Shown here: piece by piece, positions 26,372 to 35,501 of the stretch
How the letters are laid out: each line of letters starts with the position of its first letter
Position numbering within the stretch: position 1 is the first letter of the stretch
DNA from: Lysinibacillus fusiformis
GTDB lineage: Bacteria > Bacillota > Bacilli > Bacillales_A > Planococcaceae
DNA: 64,000 nt
Direction of reading: 5' to 3'
NCBI RefSeq assembly: GCF_007362955.1
Contig: NZ_CP041696.1
Coordinates: 2,480,001 to 2,544,000 of the forward strand
Notes under the pieces: model-generated
What the model saw: only the letters and a program-made list of their open reading frames with translations
Databases searched by the model: none
Told to the model about the DNA's origin: nothing
Program-made: the position numbers and the translations under genes

Positions 26372-27634
26372 TTATACTAACAAACCAAACAATTGTAGGT
26401 CATTATTTACTTCTTTATAGTTGAAGCCAAACTCTTTCATGCGTGCCAGTAGTCCTTCATAGTCGTCACGATTGCCAAGCTCAATACCTACCAGTGCAGG
26501 ACCACTTTCCTTGTTATTTTTCTTCGTATATTCAAAAGTGGTAATATCATCATTTGGCCCTAGGACACTCGTTAGGAATTGGCGAAGTGCGCCAGCTCGT
26601 TGTGGGAAACTAACAATGAAGTAATATAGTAAGCCTTCATGTATTAAAGATTTTTCTTTAATCTCTTGCATACGACCAATATCATTGTTGCCACCACTGA
26701 TGATGACAACGACTGATTTACCTTTAATTTCTTCTTTATAGTTATCCAGTGCAGCTACTGACAAAGCACCCGCAGGCTCTGCGATAATGGCATGTTTATT
26801 ATATAAATCTAATATAGTTGTACATACTTTGCCCTCAGGGATTAGCATAATATCATCTAAATAACGGCGACAAACATCGTATGTGTAATTACCGACGCAT
26901 TTTACCGCAGCACCATCCACGAATTTGTCAATCCAGTCAAGTGCCACAGTACCACCCTCTGCGAAGGCAGCTTTCATACTACCAGCACCTGCAGGTTCAA
27001 CTCCAATAATTTTAGTATTTGGGGATAGATTTTTCACATATGCAGAGACACCTGACATTAAACCTCCACCACCGATACTACCGAATATGTAGTCGATTGG
27101 TTCTTCTATATCATTCATGATTTCAACAGCGACAGTTCCTTGTCCTGCAATGACATCAAAATCATCAAATGGGTGGATAAAGATTTTTTCTTGCTCCTCA
27201 CAGTAAGCCAATGCGCTCTCTGCTGAATCATCAAATGTATCACCAGCTAGAATAATTTCTACGAATTCACGGCCAAACATACGCACTTGGTCGATTTTTT
27301 GCTTTGGTGTTGTTTGAGGCATAAAGATGCTCGCCTGAATTTTCAGTTGAGCACAGGCATAGGCAACACCTTGTGCGTGATTACCCGCACTTGCGCACAC
27401 AACGCCCGCAATACGTGCTTCTTCCTCAATTTTTTTGATTTTATAGTAGGCACCGCGAAGTTTAAATGAGCGTACATGCTGTAAATCCTCACGCTTAAAA
27501 TAAATATTAGCTCCGTATTTCTCGGATAAGTAATCGTTTTTTTGTAGTGGCGTATGCACAACTACATCTTTTAAAAAATGATGTGCAATTAAGATGTTCT
27601 CAACTTGCACAGTTTTAGTATCAGCAACTTCCAT
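26372..27634 (-). CDS. ilvA: Threonine dehydratase, biosynthetic
   Basis: PLP enzyme that turns threonine into 2-oxobutanoate, the first step to isoleucine. 420 residues: PLP-lysine in VRSFKLRGAY, CASAGNHAQGVA, the glycine loop GSIGGGGLMSG, and a C-terminal ACT-like regulatory domain that starts near YYFIVSFPQRAG and ends FGLLV. It follows B. subtilis IlvA closely. Of several in-frame ATGs, 27634 is chosen for the nine-base distance from GGAGG; 27643 is only four bases from it. No T-box or other leader is visible. Confidence 0.92.
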   Translation of the reverse strand: MEVADTKTVQVENILIAHHFLKDVVVHTPLQKNDYLSEKYGANIYFKREDLQHVRSFKLRGAYYKIKKIEEEARIAGVVCASAGNHAQGVAYACAQLKIQASIFMPQTTPKQKIDQVRMFGREFVEIILAGDTFDDSAESALAYCEEQEKIFIHPFDDFDVIAGQGTVAVEIMNDIEEPIDYIFGSIGGGGLMSGVSAYVKNLSPNTKIIGVEPAGAGSMKAAFAEGGTVALDWIDKFVDGAAVKCVGNYTYDVCRRYLDDIMLIPEGKVCTTILDLYNKHAIIAEPAGALSVAALDNYKEEIKGKSVVVIISGGNNDIGRMQEIKEKSLIHEGLLYYFIVSFPQRAGALRQFLTSVLGPNDDITTFEYTKKNNKESGPALVGIELGNRDDYEGLLARMKEFGFNYKEVNNDLQLFGLLV

Positions 27635-27788
27635 GGCATTCATCCTCCGTTTTACGTGTAAAACATTCATTTATGATAGCATATTTTATTGGGTTTTTGT
27701 TATTAATTTTTAGTAAATTCTAAATTTTCGGTGTCTATTTCAAAGACAAAGCAAACCGCAGTCAACACAAACTAAAGAATAATTTGAT

Positions 27789-27802
27789 TTATTCGAGAAT
27801 AA
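27789..27802. promoter_or_regulatory. Palindrome TTATTCGAGAATAA in the ilvA/terC gap
   Basis: Perfect 14-bp palindrome about 90 bases before the TerC-family start and 155 before ilvA. Its core TTCGAGAA recurs in a palindrome before the thioesterase gene at 32424. The rest of the gap (27671-27892) is AT-rich and holds nothing else firm. Confidence 0.3.
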
Positions 27803-27892
27803 TTGTTTATTCTCCGAGTTTTATTGAAATATCATAAAGAACAGCGGCCAGCATATATTAGACTAGCTTAGGGCAAGTAGGAGGGTAAGGTA

Positions 27893-28636
27893 TTGGAAAT
27901 TATTCATGGAATTCTATCTACATATATGCAATTTTTCGATTGGGAGATGTGGCGGAAAGTTTTAGCTGATCCTGTATCGTGGGGATTAATCTCATCACTA
28001 GTCATCATTGAGGGGTTGCTATCAGCTGATAATGCACTCGTACTAGCGGTGCTTGTTAAACATCTACCAAACAAGCAACGAAAAAGAGCATTAATGTATG
28101 GAATGCTAGGAGCTTATTTTTTCCGTTTCTTATTTATTGGAATAGGTGTTTATCTTGTGGAGTTTTGGTTTATCAAAGTGTTAGGGGCCATGTATTTAGG
28201 ATGGATTTGTATTGCTCATTTCTTAAAGGTAGGGGAAGAAGATAGCGTCAAGGAAGTAAAAAAGACGGGGATAATGGTTCGTTTGTTTGGGGTATTCTGG
28301 GCCACAGTCATTTCAGTAGAACTCATGGATATTGCCTTTTCAATCGATTCTATTTTTGCTGCTTTTGCGATATCCGACCAAGTTTGGGTGTTATTAGTTG
28401 GGGGAATGCTAGGGATTTTAATGATGCGTACAATTGCCGGGGTATTTTTAATCCTTATTGAAAAAATACCTGAACTAGAGGCAACAGCATTTATCATTAT
28501 TGGTGTTATTGCCCTCAAAATGCTAGTTACCGTATTTGGCGTGCACGTTCCACATTATATGTTTTTTGCCGTATTGCTCTTTGCGTTTGTTACGACAATG
28601 GTTGTGCATGTGGTAAATAAATTAAAAGTAGCTTAA
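27893..28636 (+). CDS. TerC-family membrane protein (possible Mn exporter)
   Basis: 247 residues with seven or eight membrane segments. The two TerC metal-binding motifs are present: EGLLSADNALVLA and ELMDIAFSIDSI. Members YkoY/MeeF and YceF in Bacillus export manganese or load it onto secreted proteins. In B. subtilis ykoY lies behind a manganese riboswitch; I do not see that aptamer here. Translation starts at a TTG with GGAGGG eight bases upstream. Confidence 0.85.
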   Translation: MEIIHGILSTYMQFFDWEMWRKVLADPVSWGLISSLVIIEGLLSADNALVLAVLVKHLPNKQRKRALMYGMLGAYFFRFLFIGIGVYLVEFWFIKVLGAMYLGWICIAHFLKVGEEDSVKEVKKTGIMVRLFGVFWATVISVELMDIAFSIDSIFAAFAISDQVWVLLVGGMLGILMMRTIAGVFLILIEKIPELEATAFIIIGVIALKMLVTVFGVHVPHYMFFAVLLFAFVTTMVVHVVNKLKVA

Positions 28637-28646
28637 TTGAAAAGTG

Positions 28647-28687
28647 GCTCTGTCCTCGTATACTTAGGAGGGCAGAGCGGTTTTTTT
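28647..28687 (+). terminator. Terminator after the TerC-family gene
   Basis: GCTCTG.CCTC / GGAGG.CAGAGC stem followed by GG and seven T. Confidence 0.85.
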
Positions 28688-28689
28688 GT

Positions 28690-29379
28690 TTATCTTACAT
28701 ATTGATCTGGGTTAACAATATAGAACTTTTCAGTATTGAGCCAGCTTTCGCTCATTGGCTCGCCGTCATCAATACGTTTTTCTGTTTCCTGCATCATCCA
28801 ACCTGTTTGGGAGGCATGAGCTTGTAACGCTCTTACTTTATCCATTTTCATTTCACTGATATCTAATTGCAGATGTGGCTCGCCATTTTTTTCAATTGTA
28901 TCATTGGCGAAAGCACAGCCTAAAATCTGCGGACGCGCTGCTTTGGGCATACGACGAACGGCTTCGACAACAGCACGCGCAGTTGCTTCATGATCTGGAT
29001 GTACTGCAAAGCCAGGGAGGAAAGTGAAGATAAGTGATGGCATTAATTCTTCAATTAAGCCCTCAACAAGCTTCACCATTTTTTCATCATCTTCAAACTC
29101 AATTGTTTTGTCTCTTAAGCCAAGCATGCGCAAATCTTGAATGCCCATCGCTTCTGCAGCAGCAACAAGTTCCTTACGACGAATTTCTGGCAATGATTCG
29201 CGCGTTGCAAATGGTGGATTTCCTAAATTACGACCCATCTCACCTAATGTTAAACAGGCATATGTAACAGGTGTATTCATTTTCTTTGTATAATAAGCTA
29301 TCGTTCCAGCAATTGAGAAAGCCTCATCATCTGGGTGAGGGTAAACAATTAAAATATGACGCTGTGGTTGTAAATTCAA
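28690..29379 (-). CDS. bshB2: Bacillithiol deacetylase BshB2
   Basis: Zinc hydrolase of the LmbE/PIG-L family that deacetylates GlcNAc-malate in bacillithiol synthesis. Zinc motif PHPDDEAF near the start and HPDHEAT near residue 135. 229 residues from the TTG at 29379, which follows AAGGGGG and lets the chain begin MNLQPQRHILIVYPHPDDE, as in B. subtilis YojG; a longer frame upstream lacks a good ribosome site. It is directly downstream of yojF, the same pair as in B. subtilis. Confidence 0.9.
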   Translation of the reverse strand: MNLQPQRHILIVYPHPDDEAFSIAGTIAYYTKKMNTPVTYACLTLGEMGRNLGNPPFATRESLPEIRRKELVAAAEAMGIQDLRMLGLRDKTIEFEDDEKMVKLVEGLIEELMPSLIFTFLPGFAVHPDHEATARAVVEAVRRMPKAARPQILGCAFANDTIEKNGEPHLQLDISEMKMDKVRALQAHASQTGWMMQETEKRIDDGEPMSESWLNTEKFYIVNPDQYVR

Positions 29380-29392
29380 ATAGTCGTCCCCC

Positions 29393-29743
29393 TTAATAAG
29401 TAAATGGCGTTTCGCTAATTTCAAGTGCAATCGCCAATTTGCCAGAGTAGTCTAGTCCAGCCATTAATAAACGGCCTAAATCATCTAATTCATAATGTGT
29501 AATGCCTTGGGCGTAAACCCATCCATGCGCCATTTTCAAACCAACACGATGCGGTGAATCATCCACCACTTTAGCTAGTTCATAATTGATTTTTGCATTG
29601 CGAATAAAAGCACCAGCATTAAAAAATTTCTCATCATAGTGTGCTGCATAAGAACCGTTTGTCGTCTCAAGATGAATGTAAACGTCTTTGTTGGCGAAAG
29701 AATTTAATAATTCTTGCAACGTCTCTACCTGTATTTCCTGCAT
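29393..29743 (-). CDS. yojF: YojF-family protein (DUF1806)
   Basis: 116-residue protein of the DUF1806 family, found almost always next to bshB2. Its function is not established; conserved company with a bacillithiol enzyme suggests a helper role in thiol metabolism. ATG at 29743 behind AGGAGT. Its stop precedes the bshB2 start by 13 bases, so the two genes form an operon. Confidence 0.88.
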   Translation of the reverse strand: MQEIQVETLQELLNSFANKDVYIHLETTNGSYAAHYDEKFFNAGAFIRNAKINYELAKVVDDSPHRVGLKMAHGWVYAQGITHYELDDLGRLLMAGLDYSGKLAIALEISETPFTY

Positions 29744-29970
29744 CTTAACACTCCTTTCACGATCGTTTCCCTTTTAAGTATAGTCAAAAAAAGTCACAAA
29801 GGGAAATTGAATGCCCTTTTATCTGTCAAAAGATAGTTTTTTCTATGCATAAATTTGGATATTTCGATATATTGAGATAATTTTATAATCCAATAAAGTT
29901 AGAATTTATAAGATCAAATACTTGAATTAATTATATTAATGTATCAATATAGGACACATGAAAGTTGAGT

Positions 29971-30007
29971 CATACAAATCGAGTCGCTTGTCGCTACGAT
30001 TTGTATG
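29971..30007 (+). promoter_or_regulatory. Long dyad before the aldehyde dehydrogenase gene
   Basis: An 11-bp perfect inverted repeat (CATACAAATCG / CGATTTGTATG) around a 15-base centre, 37 bases before the start codon. No T run, so it is either an operator or a leader hairpin. The rest of the 300-base gap after yojF is AT-rich without other recognisable signals. Confidence 0.45.
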
Positions 30008-30043
30008 CGGTTTCATAATTTATAATGTTGGGAGATTTAAACT

Positions 30044-31564
30044 ATGATTTATGCAAATCCTAATACTCCAGGAGCAGTTGTAAATTTCAAAGAGAAATAT
30101 GATAACTTTATCGGTGGCGAATGGGTCGCTCCAGTCAAAGGTCAATATTTTGAGAATAAAACACCTGTAACAGGTCAAGTATTCACAAAAGCAGCTCGTT
30201 CAACTGTTGAAGATATTGAATTAGCACTTGATGCGGCACACGCAGCGAAAGATGCATGGGGGAAAACTTCTGCAACAGAACGTGCAGCTATTTTAAATAA
30301 AATCGCTGATCGCATTGAAGAGAATTTAGAAATGATCGCTGTCGCTGAAACTTGGGACAACGGTAAAGCCGTGCGTGAAACATTAAATGCTGATATTCCA
30401 CTTGCAGCTGACCACTTCCGTTATTTCGCAAGTGCCATCCGTGCGCAAGAAGGACATACAACTCAATTAGATAATGACACAGTCGCTTACCACTTCCAAG
30501 AGCCACTGGGCGTTGTTGGTCAAATCATTCCTTGGAACTTCCCAATATTAATGGCTGCTTGGAAAATCGCGCCAGCACTTGCAGCAGGTAACTGTATCGT
30601 TATGAAGCCTGCTGAGCAAACACCAGTATCGTTATTAGTTTTAATCGAAACAATCCAAGATATTTTGCCAAAAGGTGTACTGAACATCGTGAACGGTTTC
30701 GGTATTGAAGTGGGTAAACCACTTGCAACAAATAAGCGTATCGCTAAAATTGCCTTCACTGGTTCAACCGCTGTTGGTCGTCAAATTATGCAATACGCAA
30801 CTGAAAACATTATTCCAGTAACATTAGAACTTGGTGGTAAATCACCAAACGTCTTTTTTGAAGATGTGATGGCTGCTGATGATGAATATTTAAATAAAGC
30901 AATAGAAGGCTTCGTAATGTTCGCTTTAAACTCAGGTGAAATTTGCACTTGTCCTTCTCGTGCCCTTATTCACGAATCAATTTACGATCAATTCATCGAA
31001 CGTGCTCTCGAACGCGTAGAAGCAATTAAAATCGGTAACCCTCTAGATACAGAAGTGATGATGGGTGCTCAAGCTTCAGAGCAACAAAAACAAAAAATCC
31101 TTTCTTACTTACAACTAGGTAAAGATGAAGGCGCTGAATGTTTAATCGGTGGTGAAGAAAATGTTCTAGACGGTGACCTTGCAGGTGGTAACTATATTAA
31201 ACCAACAGTGTTCAAGGGTCATAATAAAATGCGCATTTTCCAAGAAGAAATTTTTGGTCCAGTACTTGGTGTAACTACATTCAAAGATTTCGATGAAGCA
31301 ATGGAAATCGCAAATGATACAGAATATGGTTTAGGTGCTGGTGTTTGGTCACGTTCTGGTGACACAGCTTACCGCGCAGGTCGCGCTATCCAAGCTGGTC
31401 GTGTATGGACTAATACGTATCACCAATACCCAGCTGGTGCTGCATTTGGTGGCTTCAAACTTTCAGGTATCGGCCGTGAAAATCATGCGATGATGCTTGA
31501 TCACTATCAACAAACTAAATGTATACTAGTTAACTATAAAGAAGAGGCTCAAGGTTTCTTCTAA
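30044..31564 (+). CDS. NAD-dependent aldehyde dehydrogenase (acetaldehyde/AldB type)
   Basis: 506-residue aldehyde dehydrogenase with the catalytic Glu in LELGGKSPN, the catalytic Cys in [11 protein letters not shown], the cofactor loop FTGSTAVG and the C-terminal end in GFF seen in the ExaC/AldB acetaldehyde subgroup. The following DUF779 gene is a hallmark of this subgroup. It likely oxidises acetaldehyde or related short aldehydes. Codon use here is more biased towards preferred codons than in its neighbours, a hint of high expression. Confidence 0.9.
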   Translation: MIYANPNTPGAVVNFKEKYDNFIGGEWVAPVKGQYFENKTPVTGQVFTKAARSTVEDIELALDAAHAAKDAWGKTSATERAAILNKIADRIEENLEMIAVAETWDNGKAVRETLNADIPLAADHFRYFASAIRAQEGHTTQLDNDTVAYHFQEPLGVVGQIIPWNFPILMAAWKIAPALAAGNCIVMKPAEQTPVSLLVLIETIQDILPKGVLNIVNGFGIEVGKPLATNKRIAKIAFTGSTAVGRQIMQYATENIIPVTLELGGKSPNVFFEDVMAADDEYLNKAIEGFVMFALNSGEICTCPSRALIHESIYDQFIERALERVEAIKIGNPLDTEVMMGAQASEQQKQKILSYLQLGKDEGAECLIGGEENVLDGDLAGGNYIKPTVFKGHNKMRIFQEEIFGPVLGVTTFKDFDEAMEIANDTEYGLGAGVWSRSGDTAYRAGRAIQAGRVWTNTYHQYPAGAAFGGFKLSGIGRENHAMMLDHYQQTKCILVNYKEEAQGFF

Positions 31565-31585
31565 GTTTAGAGGATGGATAAGTAC

Positions 31586-31948
31586 ATGGTAGAACAAGTG
31601 ATTGCCACTAAAGAGGCTTTAAAATTAATAGAGCTTATTAAGAGTAGACATGGTGCTATCATGTTTTATCAATCTGGTGGCTGCTGTGAAGGCTCTGTAC
31701 CGATGTGTTATGTAGAAGGAGATTTTAAGCTCGGAGATAACGATATCTATCTTGGTACAATAGGTGACGTTCCTTTTTACATTCACAGGGCACAATATGA
31801 GTATTTCAAACATACGCAATTAATTATTGATTCGATGGTAGGTAGAGGTGCAAGCTTTTCTTTAGATAGTGTAGAGGAAATGCACTTTATCACGAAATCA
31901 AAAGTGTTCACAGCAGATGAGTATGAAGAAGTAAAAAAACTGTTTTAA
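31586..31948 (+). CDS. DUF779 protein, aldehyde dehydrogenase partner
   Basis: About 120 residues with the family core YQSGGCCEGSVPMC (three Cys, possible metal or redox site) and FYIHRAQYEYF. The role is unknown; genes of this family follow AldB-type dehydrogenases. An ATG at 31574 abuts the GAGG, so the next ATG at 31586, giving MVEQVIATKEAL, is taken as the start. The gap to the dehydrogenase is 21 bases. Confidence 0.85.
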   Translation: MVEQVIATKEALKLIELIKSRHGAIMFYQSGGCCEGSVPMCYVEGDFKLGDNDIYLGTIGDVPFYIHRAQYEYFKHTQLIIDSMVGRGASFSLDSVEEMHFITKSKVFTADEYEEVKKLF

Positions 31949-31958
31949 CATAGTAAAG

Positions 31959-32000
31959 AAAGCCACGATTCTCTTTTATGACGGAGAATTGTGGCTTTTT
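31959..32000 (+). terminator. Terminator after the DUF779 gene
   Basis: AAAGCCAC.ATTCTC / GAGAATTGTGGCTTT hairpin and T tail. Confidence 0.85.
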
Positions 32001-32033
32001 ATGATGAATTTGTTGATAAGAGGTATGTATCTT

Positions 32034-32315
32034 TTAATACCGATCGAGTTTTCGTTCAATGGAATCTAAACGATCGTTAACATACTGTAATTGTTTACAC
32101 ATTTGTTTAAATTGCTGACTTTGATCTTGTGAATAGGAAGTTTTTAATTGTGCCGCTTCTTCTTCCTCTTGTAAAGCTAATATCGTGGCGAGGGTTGATA
32201 GTGAATAGCCAAGTGTTAGTATAATGGAGGAAATTACTTCAACTTTAGAAGCGGTTAGTTCCTCAGAAATGAATCCTGATTCTTCATTTGCATCTTCAAA
32301 TTTGTGTTTTTTCAT
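32034..32315 (-). CDS. Small membrane protein of unknown function
   Basis: 93 residues from the ATG at 32315 (AGGAGGG upstream). Acidic N-terminus, one hydrophobic segment (VISSIILTLGYSLSTLATILAL), a Glu-rich turn, and a C-terminal charged helix that could form a coiled coil (MCKQLQYVNDRLDSIERKL). Not a family I recognise; small membrane-anchored coiled-coil proteins of this layout are common in spore formers. Confidence 0.65.
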   Translation of the reverse strand: MKKHKFEDANEESGFISEELTASKVEVISSIILTLGYSLSTLATILALQEEEEAAQLKTSYSQDQSQQFKQMCKQLQYVNDRLDSIERKLDRY

Positions 32316-32423
32316 ATTGATCCCTCCTATATACAACTAATATATGGCATATAGTGCGTTAAGGTATCTTGTCCTATTTTTTAGTTTATTTATAAAATTC
32401 TAAATTTTCGATAAAAATTATTG

Positions 32424-32439
32424 ATTTTTCGAGAAAAAT
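32424..32439. promoter_or_regulatory. Palindrome ATTTTTCGAGAAAAAT before the thioesterase gene
   Basis: 16-bp perfect palindrome 8 bases before a TATAAT (32447-32452). Its core TTCGAGAA is also in the palindrome at 27789. It resembles a CodY box (AATTTTCWGAAAATT) with one extra base, but the fit is not exact. Confidence 0.3.
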
Positions 32440-32484
32440 ATAGCATTATAATAGGAATGAAAATTGGTTTTGAGGGGGATTTGT

Positions 32485-33033
32485 GTGAATAAGGGGTTTA
32501 AATATTGTAAGGAATCAAGAGTGATGCGGACTAGTCGAGTTTTTCCGAATGATGTTAATAATCATAATACACTTTTTGGTGGACGCTTAATGAGTGATAT
32601 CGACCAAGTAGCTTCGATTTCTGCTGCAAAGCATAGTCGTAGAGATTGCGTGACAGCTTCGACGGATTCTGTGGATTTTCTGCATCCTATTCGCCCGACA
32701 GACTCGGTGTATTTTGAGTCGTATGTTTCATGGACAGGAACGTCTTCTATGGAGGTATTTGTAAAGATTATTTCGGAAAATTTGAAAACAGGGGAGCGCA
32801 AAGTGGCAGCAACTGCTTTATTAACCTTTGTAGCATTAGATGAAAATAATCGGCCAGCAACAGTTCCACGCGTTATTCCAGAAACTGTTGAGGAGACAAA
32901 ATTACATGAAACTGGGTCTGAACGTGCAAAAGTACGAACTGAGCGTAAAAAAGAAAGTAAGGCGTTGGCTAGTTTTATTTCGATGAACGATCCTTGGGAT
33001 TATCGGCTCGAACTGATGGAGAACTACATTTAA
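32485..33033 (+). CDS. Acyl-CoA thioesterase, hotdog fold (YkhA-like)
   Basis: Hexameric-type acyl-CoA hydrolase. The active-site helix segment NNHNTLFGGRLMSDIDQ and STDSVDFLHPI are typical of the BFIT/YkhA group. 182 residues from the GTG at 32485, which follows GAGGGGG at seven bases. The C-terminal tail beyond the fold is charged (RTERKKESKA). It stands alone with its own terminator. Confidence 0.87.
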   Translation: MNKGFKYCKESRVMRTSRVFPNDVNNHNTLFGGRLMSDIDQVASISAAKHSRRDCVTASTDSVDFLHPIRPTDSVYFESYVSWTGTSSMEVFVKIISENLKTGERKVAATALLTFVALDENNRPATVPRVIPETVEETKLHETGSERAKVRTERKKESKALASFISMNDPWDYRLELMENYI

Positions 33034-33077
33034 AAAGGCATCTGATTAGTATAAAAATCTGCTAATCAGATGCCTTT
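33034..33077 (+). terminator. Terminator after the thioesterase gene
   Basis: 16-bp perfect inverted repeat AAAGGCATCTGATTAG / CTAATCAGATGCCTTT. 33078-33208 holds no further recognisable feature. Confidence 0.85.
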
Positions 33078-33208
33078 CTGTATGGCTATTAAGATGATTT
33101 ACTCAATGTCGTTTATAAATAGTCGATCCTAAAGGGACTGCCAATGTTTAATAGCTTGCGCAACTGTGATAGCTCATGAGGAATCAATATTTATATCAAC
33201 AACTTAAA

Positions 33209-34039
33209 TTAGATTTCTGTCACTGTTACTTGTGGTGCACCAAAGCGTGATTTTGCCCCATGCATAACCGGACCAACATAGTCATTTAACGCCCAACCAT
33301 GAGCAATTGCAGCTGAAACGAATTCTTTTGCTTCAATAACAGCTTCTTTTACCGATAAGCCGTTTGCAAGGTTAGCAGTAATAGAAGCTGCAAATGTACA
33401 ACCAGCCCCGTGATTATAAGTTGAAGCCACTTTTTCCGATTCTAATAAATAGAATGAAGTGCCATCAAAGAATAAGTCTGTAGCTTTTTCAGTAGCTAAT
33501 GCTTTACCGCCTTTTATCACGACAGCTTTAGCACCTAGTTCATTAATTTTACGAGCAGCTACTTTCATGTCCTCGATTGTTTTTGGTGTACCCGTACCCG
33601 CTAATTGACCAGCTTCGAAAAGATTCGGTGTTGTGACAGCAGCAAGTGGTAATAGATGTTGAATCATTGCATCTGTGTTACCTGGGTTTAGTACCTCATC
33701 ATCACCTTTACATACCATAACGGGATCAATCACAACGTTTGTAGTACCAGATTTTGCGATTGCCTCGCCAGCAATACGAATGATTTCTTCTGTTGAAAGC
33801 ATCCCTGTTTTCACAGCATCAATGCCTGTTGAAAGTGCTGTATCAATTTGTTTTTGTAATAGCTCTGTTGGTAATGGCGTTACATTATGTGTCCAACCGT
33901 TTGGATCCATTGTTACGACTACTGTTAGTGCAACCATGCCGTATGTGCCATGTTCTTGGAATGTTTTTAGATCGGCTTGCATACCTGCGCCGCCTGATGT
34001 ATCTGAACCAGCGATTGTTAATGTTTTTTTAAGAGCCAT
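33209..34039 (-). CDS. pdxK: Pyridoxine/hydroxymethylpyrimidine kinase
   Basis: Ribokinase-fold kinase of 276 residues. It starts LTIAGSDTSGGAG with QADLKTFQEHGTYG, and ends with the ATP/anion-hole signature YNHGAGCTF, whose Cys is the mark of the Bacillus PdxK/ThiD-like group. Phosphorylates pyridoxal and related vitamers; it may also take hydroxymethylpyrimidine, so ThiD is a possible label. It stands alone. Confidence 0.87.
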   Translation of the reverse strand: MALKKTLTIAGSDTSGGAGMQADLKTFQEHGTYGMVALTVVVTMDPNGWTHNVTPLPTELLQKQIDTALSTGIDAVKTGMLSTEEIIRIAGEAIAKSGTTNVVIDPVMVCKGDDEVLNPGNTDAMIQHLLPLAAVTTPNLFEAGQLAGTGTPKTIEDMKVAARKINELGAKAVVIKGGKALATEKATDLFFDGTSFYLLESEKVASTYNHGAGCTFAASITANLANGLSVKEAVIEAKEFVSAAIAHGWALNDYVGPVMHGAKSRFGAPQVTVTEI

Positions 34040-34213
34040 GTGAAAGATCTCCTTTATAATAAAAGTTTTAAAGTTACCGTCTAGTATAGTCTGATTCTGA
34101 TTCTATAAAAATAGTCAGAAATCAATATTTTTATATGGTCAGTATAATCTTGAGCTTGAATTAGGCACTACTTTTTTGTACCGTTGTAGTAAAGAAAGGG
34201 GCATTTAATTGCA

Positions 34214-34891
34214 ATGAAACAAGTTTACCCGAATGATTGGCAAACAATACTTGCTGATGAAATAAAAAAACCATACTATCAAACACTACGTCAATTTATA
34301 GCAAATGAATATTCGACTGAAACAATCTATCCACCGATGAGTGATGTCATGAATGCATTTTATTCAACAGCCTATAGTGATGTGAAGGTCGTGATTTTAG
34401 GACAAGATCCCTATCATGGCCCCAACCAGGCACATGGTTTAAGTTTTTCTGTGAAGCCAGGCATTCCTCATCCACCAAGCTTACGCAATATGTTACAAGA
34501 ATTACAGGATGACATGGGTTGTCCAATTCCGCAGGATGGCACGTTAACTAAATGGGCACACCAGGGCGTTATGCTCTTGAATACAGTTTTGACAGTACGT
34601 GCAGGACAAGCGCATTCTCATAAGGAACAGGGATGGGAGCAATTTACAGACGCTGTAATCGAGAAACTTGCTTCAAGACAAAAGCCGATTATTTTTGTGC
34701 TATGGGGTAAACCAGCGCAACGAAAAAAACAACTCATTCGAAAATATTCAACTCCCCATGTTATCTTAGAAGCACCTCATCCGAGTCCACTAAGTGCATA
34801 TCGTGGATTCTTTGGGAGTAAGCCCTATTCAAAGGTAAATGGACAACTATTGGCATGGGGTGAGAAACCTATCGACTGGTGTTTAGCGTAG
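34214..34891 (+). CDS. ung: Uracil-DNA glycosylase
   Basis: DNA repair enzyme that removes uracil from DNA, 225 residues. The water-activating GQDPYHG motif (Asp about 65) and the minor-groove loop [13 protein letters not shown] with the catalytic His are intact. The ATG follows AAGGGG. It heads a run of small genes conserved with the B. subtilis ung-ywdI-ywdK segment. Confidence 0.96.
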   Translation: MKQVYPNDWQTILADEIKKPYYQTLRQFIANEYSTETIYPPMSDVMNAFYSTAYSDVKVVILGQDPYHGPNQAHGLSFSVKPGIPHPPSLRNMLQELQDDMGCPIPQDGTLTKWAHQGVMLLNTVLTVRAGQAHSHKEQGWEQFTDAVIEKLASRQKPIIFVLWGKPAQRKKQLIRKYSTPHVILEAPHPSPLSAYRGFFGSKPYSKVNGQLLAWGEKPIDWCLA

Positions 34892-34966
34892 ATTGGCACA
34901 AATCGTTTACTTTATACACTGTAAAAATCATGGTACAGTTAATAGAGAAGAAAGAGAGGGACAACG

Positions 34967-35146
34967 ATGCAGGTAAATTGTTTCAAATGTCAATATTTTA
35001 AAGTAACATGGGACCCGCAATCTCCACGTGCCTGTGTAGCATACGGCTTTAAGACAAAGCAAATACCATCCGTTGTCGTCAAACAATCCTCTGGAACGAA
35101 CTGCTTAAAACTTGTGCCAAGAGAAGAAAGTGGGAGAGCGCAATGA
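34967..35146 (+). CDS. Small Cys-rich protein between ung and ywdI
   Basis: 59 residues from the ATG at 34967 (GAGAGGG site): MQVNCFKCQYFKVTWDP, then a second pair of cysteines (RACVAYGF, TNCLKL). The four Cys could bind zinc. Its stop TGA overlaps the ATG of the next gene (ATGA), so it is translated with it. I recall such a small uncharacterised gene behind ung in several Bacilli, but cannot name a family. Confidence 0.75.
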   Translation: MQVNCFKCQYFKVTWDPQSPRACVAYGFKTKQIPSVVVKQSSGTNCLKLVPREESGRAQ

Positions 35147-35409
35147 TTTCTTATCAAGCCGTATTACTGCAACTTGAAAAACAATTAGCTGATGCAAGAA
35201 ATACAACAAATGAACAACAAATACGTGAGAGACTAACAGCTATTCGAGCGTTATGTGACGTTGTGTTAGATTTTACTGTTGAGGTTCCAAAGGCGCAACC
35301 AAAACATTTGCCACAGTTGTTAGCGACAGAAACTACACCAACAAGTTTATACACAGCGAAAATTGAAGAGGATGACGGCGCAAACGGCGATTCGATTTTT
35401 GATTTTTAA
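35143..35409 (+). CDS. ywdI: YwdI-like protein (DUF5327)
   Basis: 88 residues: an N-terminal helical part with coiled-coil character (LLQLEKQLADARNTT...) and an acidic, disordered C-terminus ending GDSIFDF. Position, size and these features match YwdI of B. subtilis. Function unknown. Confidence 0.75.
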   Translation: MISYQAVLLQLEKQLADARNTTNEQQIRERLTAIRALCDVVLDFTVEVPKAQPKHLPQLLATETTPTSLYTAKIEEDDGANGDSIFDF

Positions 35410-35501
35410 GCGAGGGTAATGAAGAATTAGTCTTGTTTTAGGGTTGCCATGGAAACTCAAATATCGAGAAGATCGAGTAAATAAAAGGTAGGGACAACGA
35501 G

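Noticed and set aside
27715..27730. CodY box near ilvA
   Set aside because: AAATTCTAAATTTTCG shares AT-rich steps with the CodY consensus but misses the central C-W-G spacing.
27671..27892. Manganese (yybP-ykoY) riboswitch before the TerC-family gene
   Set aside because: The conserved GGGGAGTA and its partner are not present.
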